Both the position numbers and the translations under genes were made by a program. This document shows positions 62,408-64,000 of a DNA stretch of 64,000 nucleotides, in pieces (within the stretch, counting starts at the first letter, position 1; every line of letters starts with the position of its first letter). The stretch is taken from NCBI GenBank assembly GCA_023653095.1, contig JAMNXP010000001.1, positions 388,853-452,852 on the forward strand, in the 5' to 3' direction. This DNA is from Bacteroidia bacterium (GTDB lineage Bacteria; Bacteroidota; Bacteroidia; NS11-12g; UBA955). The notes below the pieces were generated by a model, which saw only the letters and a program-made list of their open reading frames with translations, was not told the DNA's origin and searched no databases.

Positions 62408-64000
62408 TTAATTTAAGTAAGGGGCCTGAAAGCCCAATTTTTTCATCCCAGATACAACCTCTGGAACCGCCGTAAAGTTTTTCCAAAGGAGTCCAGATCT
62501 GTAATTTTCCATCATAACAATGATTGGACCTTGATCAATGGCCAAGAAACTATTTGCCGCCCAGCAATCGCCCACAGAGAATGCATCTACAAATCCATAC
62601 TCCTTCCAAATGAGATCACCCAGTTGGTAATAAAAGAACTCTAACGCTTTAGTAGATTCATCAGGGGTATATGGAAACGAACTCAGTGCTGCAGTTGGCG
62701 TTATCACTCCACGGTCATTCGTGGGTGAACTCGCCGTATAAGAATTGGGAATATCGCTAGCGGTTAGTCCCCAGCAAGAATCACTATATCCCGCTTGATT
62801 CTTAGGATTATTCTTGCAATAAAGATGATTGATTTTGGAATGATTCACATTCTGCTCCCAATAATTGGCGTATTGATCTGATAGTCCGTTTGGATCTATC
62901 CCCAAAAACGAATAATGTGCGAAGAAGAGAGGCCCTCCATAATCTTCTCCAAGGGGTAACTTCACCCCATAGAATGAGCGACCGTTTTTCATGCCGCCAT
63001 TTCTTGCCCATCCATTGTGATAAACATTGGCAGCCACTGGATGTGTGGGCGAACTTGCCGCTAAAACGTGGGTAATCAAGCATTCATTCCAACCCCTGAT
63101 TTGCATGTTCATGACAAATCCTTTGTTGGGACTCCAATGCCAATATAAATTGGACTCACCGTTTTTGGTGAACCAATACCAATCCACCCGATGCCAAATA
63201 GAGTCAATGGTTTCTCTGAGTTTGGTTTCTTCGGGGGACGATTGATTGAAATAATTACGTGCGGTCAACAAACCTTGAATCAGATAGGAAGTTTCTACCA
63301 AGTCTGCACCGTCATCGTTTGTTGAAAAAGCGATGGTTTTTCCTGTTGAACCGCTCAACCAATGAGGATAAGCCCCGTGAAATTGATCTGCTTTTGTCCA
63401 AAGGAAATCAGACATTTTATTCAGGTGAGATACTACCTGATTTCTAGTTAAATAGTTGCGATCAACGGCAGCAACCAATGCCATAATTCCAAAACCGGTA
63501 CCACCTGAGGTAACTAGATCACCAGAGGTATTCCTTTCGCGAGCCATTCCGCTTACAGGGTGTGCAAAATCCCAAAAGTAGCGAAGTGTTTTTCTTTGAA
63601 CTGAGTCTAACAAGTCTTCTTTTGAAATTCTAGAAAACTTAGGACTCTTATTATAAGTAGTTCTAATTTGGATGGTCAAGTGTTTATCTAAAGCAACTCC
63701 TGCCCTAGATTTAACGGTTACCGGAATAGGCAAGGTATATTTTGCAAAAAAACGCAAGGGCGACTTAGGTCTTAAGACCATGGTAGAATCGCCTTGAATG
63801 AAGGATACATTTTGTTCAACGCTGCTGACACCATTGAACATCAATTTGATGTTTTCTTTGGCAGAATTAGTGTCTAAAGGTTGTGAAAACGAGATTTTAA
63901 CTTCGGGATTAACGGAAGCATTTTTCTTTACCAAATAAATCGCTGAACCATCCCAAGTAACGCTTTGCATCTGGATGGGATATTTAGGTTCAGGTTGTTT
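62408..64000 (-). CDS. GH144 endo-beta-1,2-glucanase-like protein with Ig-like N-terminal domain (5' end outside window)
   Basis: The frame is open to the right edge. The last 10 codons before the first in-window ATG read KQPEPKYPIQ, a spacer-like sequence, so the true start and probably a lipoprotein signal lie beyond. An Ig-like domain (about 100 residues, VNPEVKISFSQPLD onwards) precedes the GH144 catalytic domain (RKTLRYFWDFAHPVSGMARER, HGAYPHWLSG, LYWHWSPNKGFVMNM, TPTAALSSFPYTP, AIDQGPIIVMMENYRSG). It is paralogous to the N-terminal half of the 53243-56788 fusion. It is transcribed ahead of the GH3 gene 8 nt away. The two together act like a split version of the fusion. Confidence 0.9.
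   Translation of the reverse strand, partial: KQPEPKYPIQMQSVTWDGSAIYLVKKNASVNPEVKISFSQPLDTNSAKENIKLMFNGVSSVEQNVSFIQGDSTMVLRPKSPLRFFAKYTLPIPVTVKSRAGVALDKHLTIQIRTTYNKSPKFSRISKEDLLDSVQRKTLRYFWDFAHPVSGMARERNTSGDLVTSGGTGFGIMALVAAVDRNYLTRNQVVSHLNKMSDFLWTKADQFHGAYPHWLSGSTGKTIAFSTNDDGADLVETSYLIQGLLTARNYFNQSSPEETKLRETIDSIWHRVDWYWFTKNGESNLYWHWSPNKGFVMNMQIRGWNECLITHVLAASSPTHPVAANVYHNGWARNGGMKNGRSFYGVKLPLGEDYGGPLFFAHYSFLGIDPNGLSDQYANYWEQNVNHSKINHLYCKNNPKNQAGYSDSCWGLTASDIPNSYTASSPTNDRGVITPTAALSSFPYTPDESTKALEFFYYQLGDLIWKEYGFVDAFSVGDCWAANSFLAIDQGPIIVMMENYRSGLLWKNFTAVPEVVSGMKKLGFQAPYLN

Noticed and set aside
62400-62486. Longer N-terminus of the GH3 gene at 60075
   Set aside because: It overlaps the GH144 coding sequence and would place a normal signal peptide 29 residues inside the protein.

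Overview
The window is a compact chromosomal segment of a Bacteroidota bacterium. The evidence is Por/type IX secretion (T9SS) sorting domains of both type A and type B on several large exported proteins, many promoter boxes of the Bacteroidota form TAnnTTTG, almost no Shine-Dalgarno sequences, and the family content (DUF47 plus Pit, CvfB, PhoX, OsmC, GH144). The genus cannot be fixed from the sequence alone. No IS element, prophage or CRISPR array was seen.

1-16 kb is mostly housekeeping. It holds the 3' end of uvrA, a beta-barrel-like exported protein, purB overlapped by a GT51 peptidoglycan glycosyltransferase with a long AsmA-like N-terminal part, clpB, a DUF47-pit phosphate uptake operon, an orphan exported protein, the operon thrS-infC-rpmI-rplT, and another exported barrel-like protein. 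16-18.8 kb is accessory. A tRNA-Ser is followed by a three-gene HTH / small HipA-N domain / HipA-kinase operon that matches the HipBST type of toxin-antitoxin system, then by a decayed gene and a structured leader.

18.8-26.6 kb carries an orphan small protein, an HTTM membrane protein, a pterin carbinolamine dehydratase, a two-domain gamma-glutamylcyclotransferase-like protein, an orphan protein, DUF2130, an OsmC-like protein, a membrane-anchored coiled coil and CvfB. 26.6-34.5 kb is a divergent pair of large paralogous T9SS adhesin-like proteins. 34.5-42.2 kb has xseB-xseA, a Pif1-like helicase, an exported protein and a tandem-AAA (CbxX/SpoVK-type) ATPase. Two tRNAs (Arg-TCT, Pro-TGG) follow. 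42.5-46.8 kb holds a di-heme peroxidase, PhoX and a peroxiredoxin. 47-53.2 kb encodes exported T9SS cargo, including a repeat protein broken by a single in-frame TAA.

53.2-64 kb is a carbohydrate locus centred on beta-1,2-glucan: a natural GH144-GH3 fusion, an esterase-GH31 fusion on the opposite strand, and a GH144-to-GH3 operon that runs off the right edge. GH144 enzymes cut beta-1,2-glucan internally and GH3 enzymes release glucose from the products. The locus therefore looks like a scavenger of beta-1,2-glucan, possibly substituted, such as osmoregulated periplasmic glucans; that target is inferred.

Two genome-scale patterns stand out. One is a family of dispersed heptanucleotide tandem arrays with a shared GCTG core, together with a different heptamer that supplies two stop codons. 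The other is a set of four genes whose -7 promoter element ends exactly 4 nt before the start codon, which predicts leaderless mRNAs.
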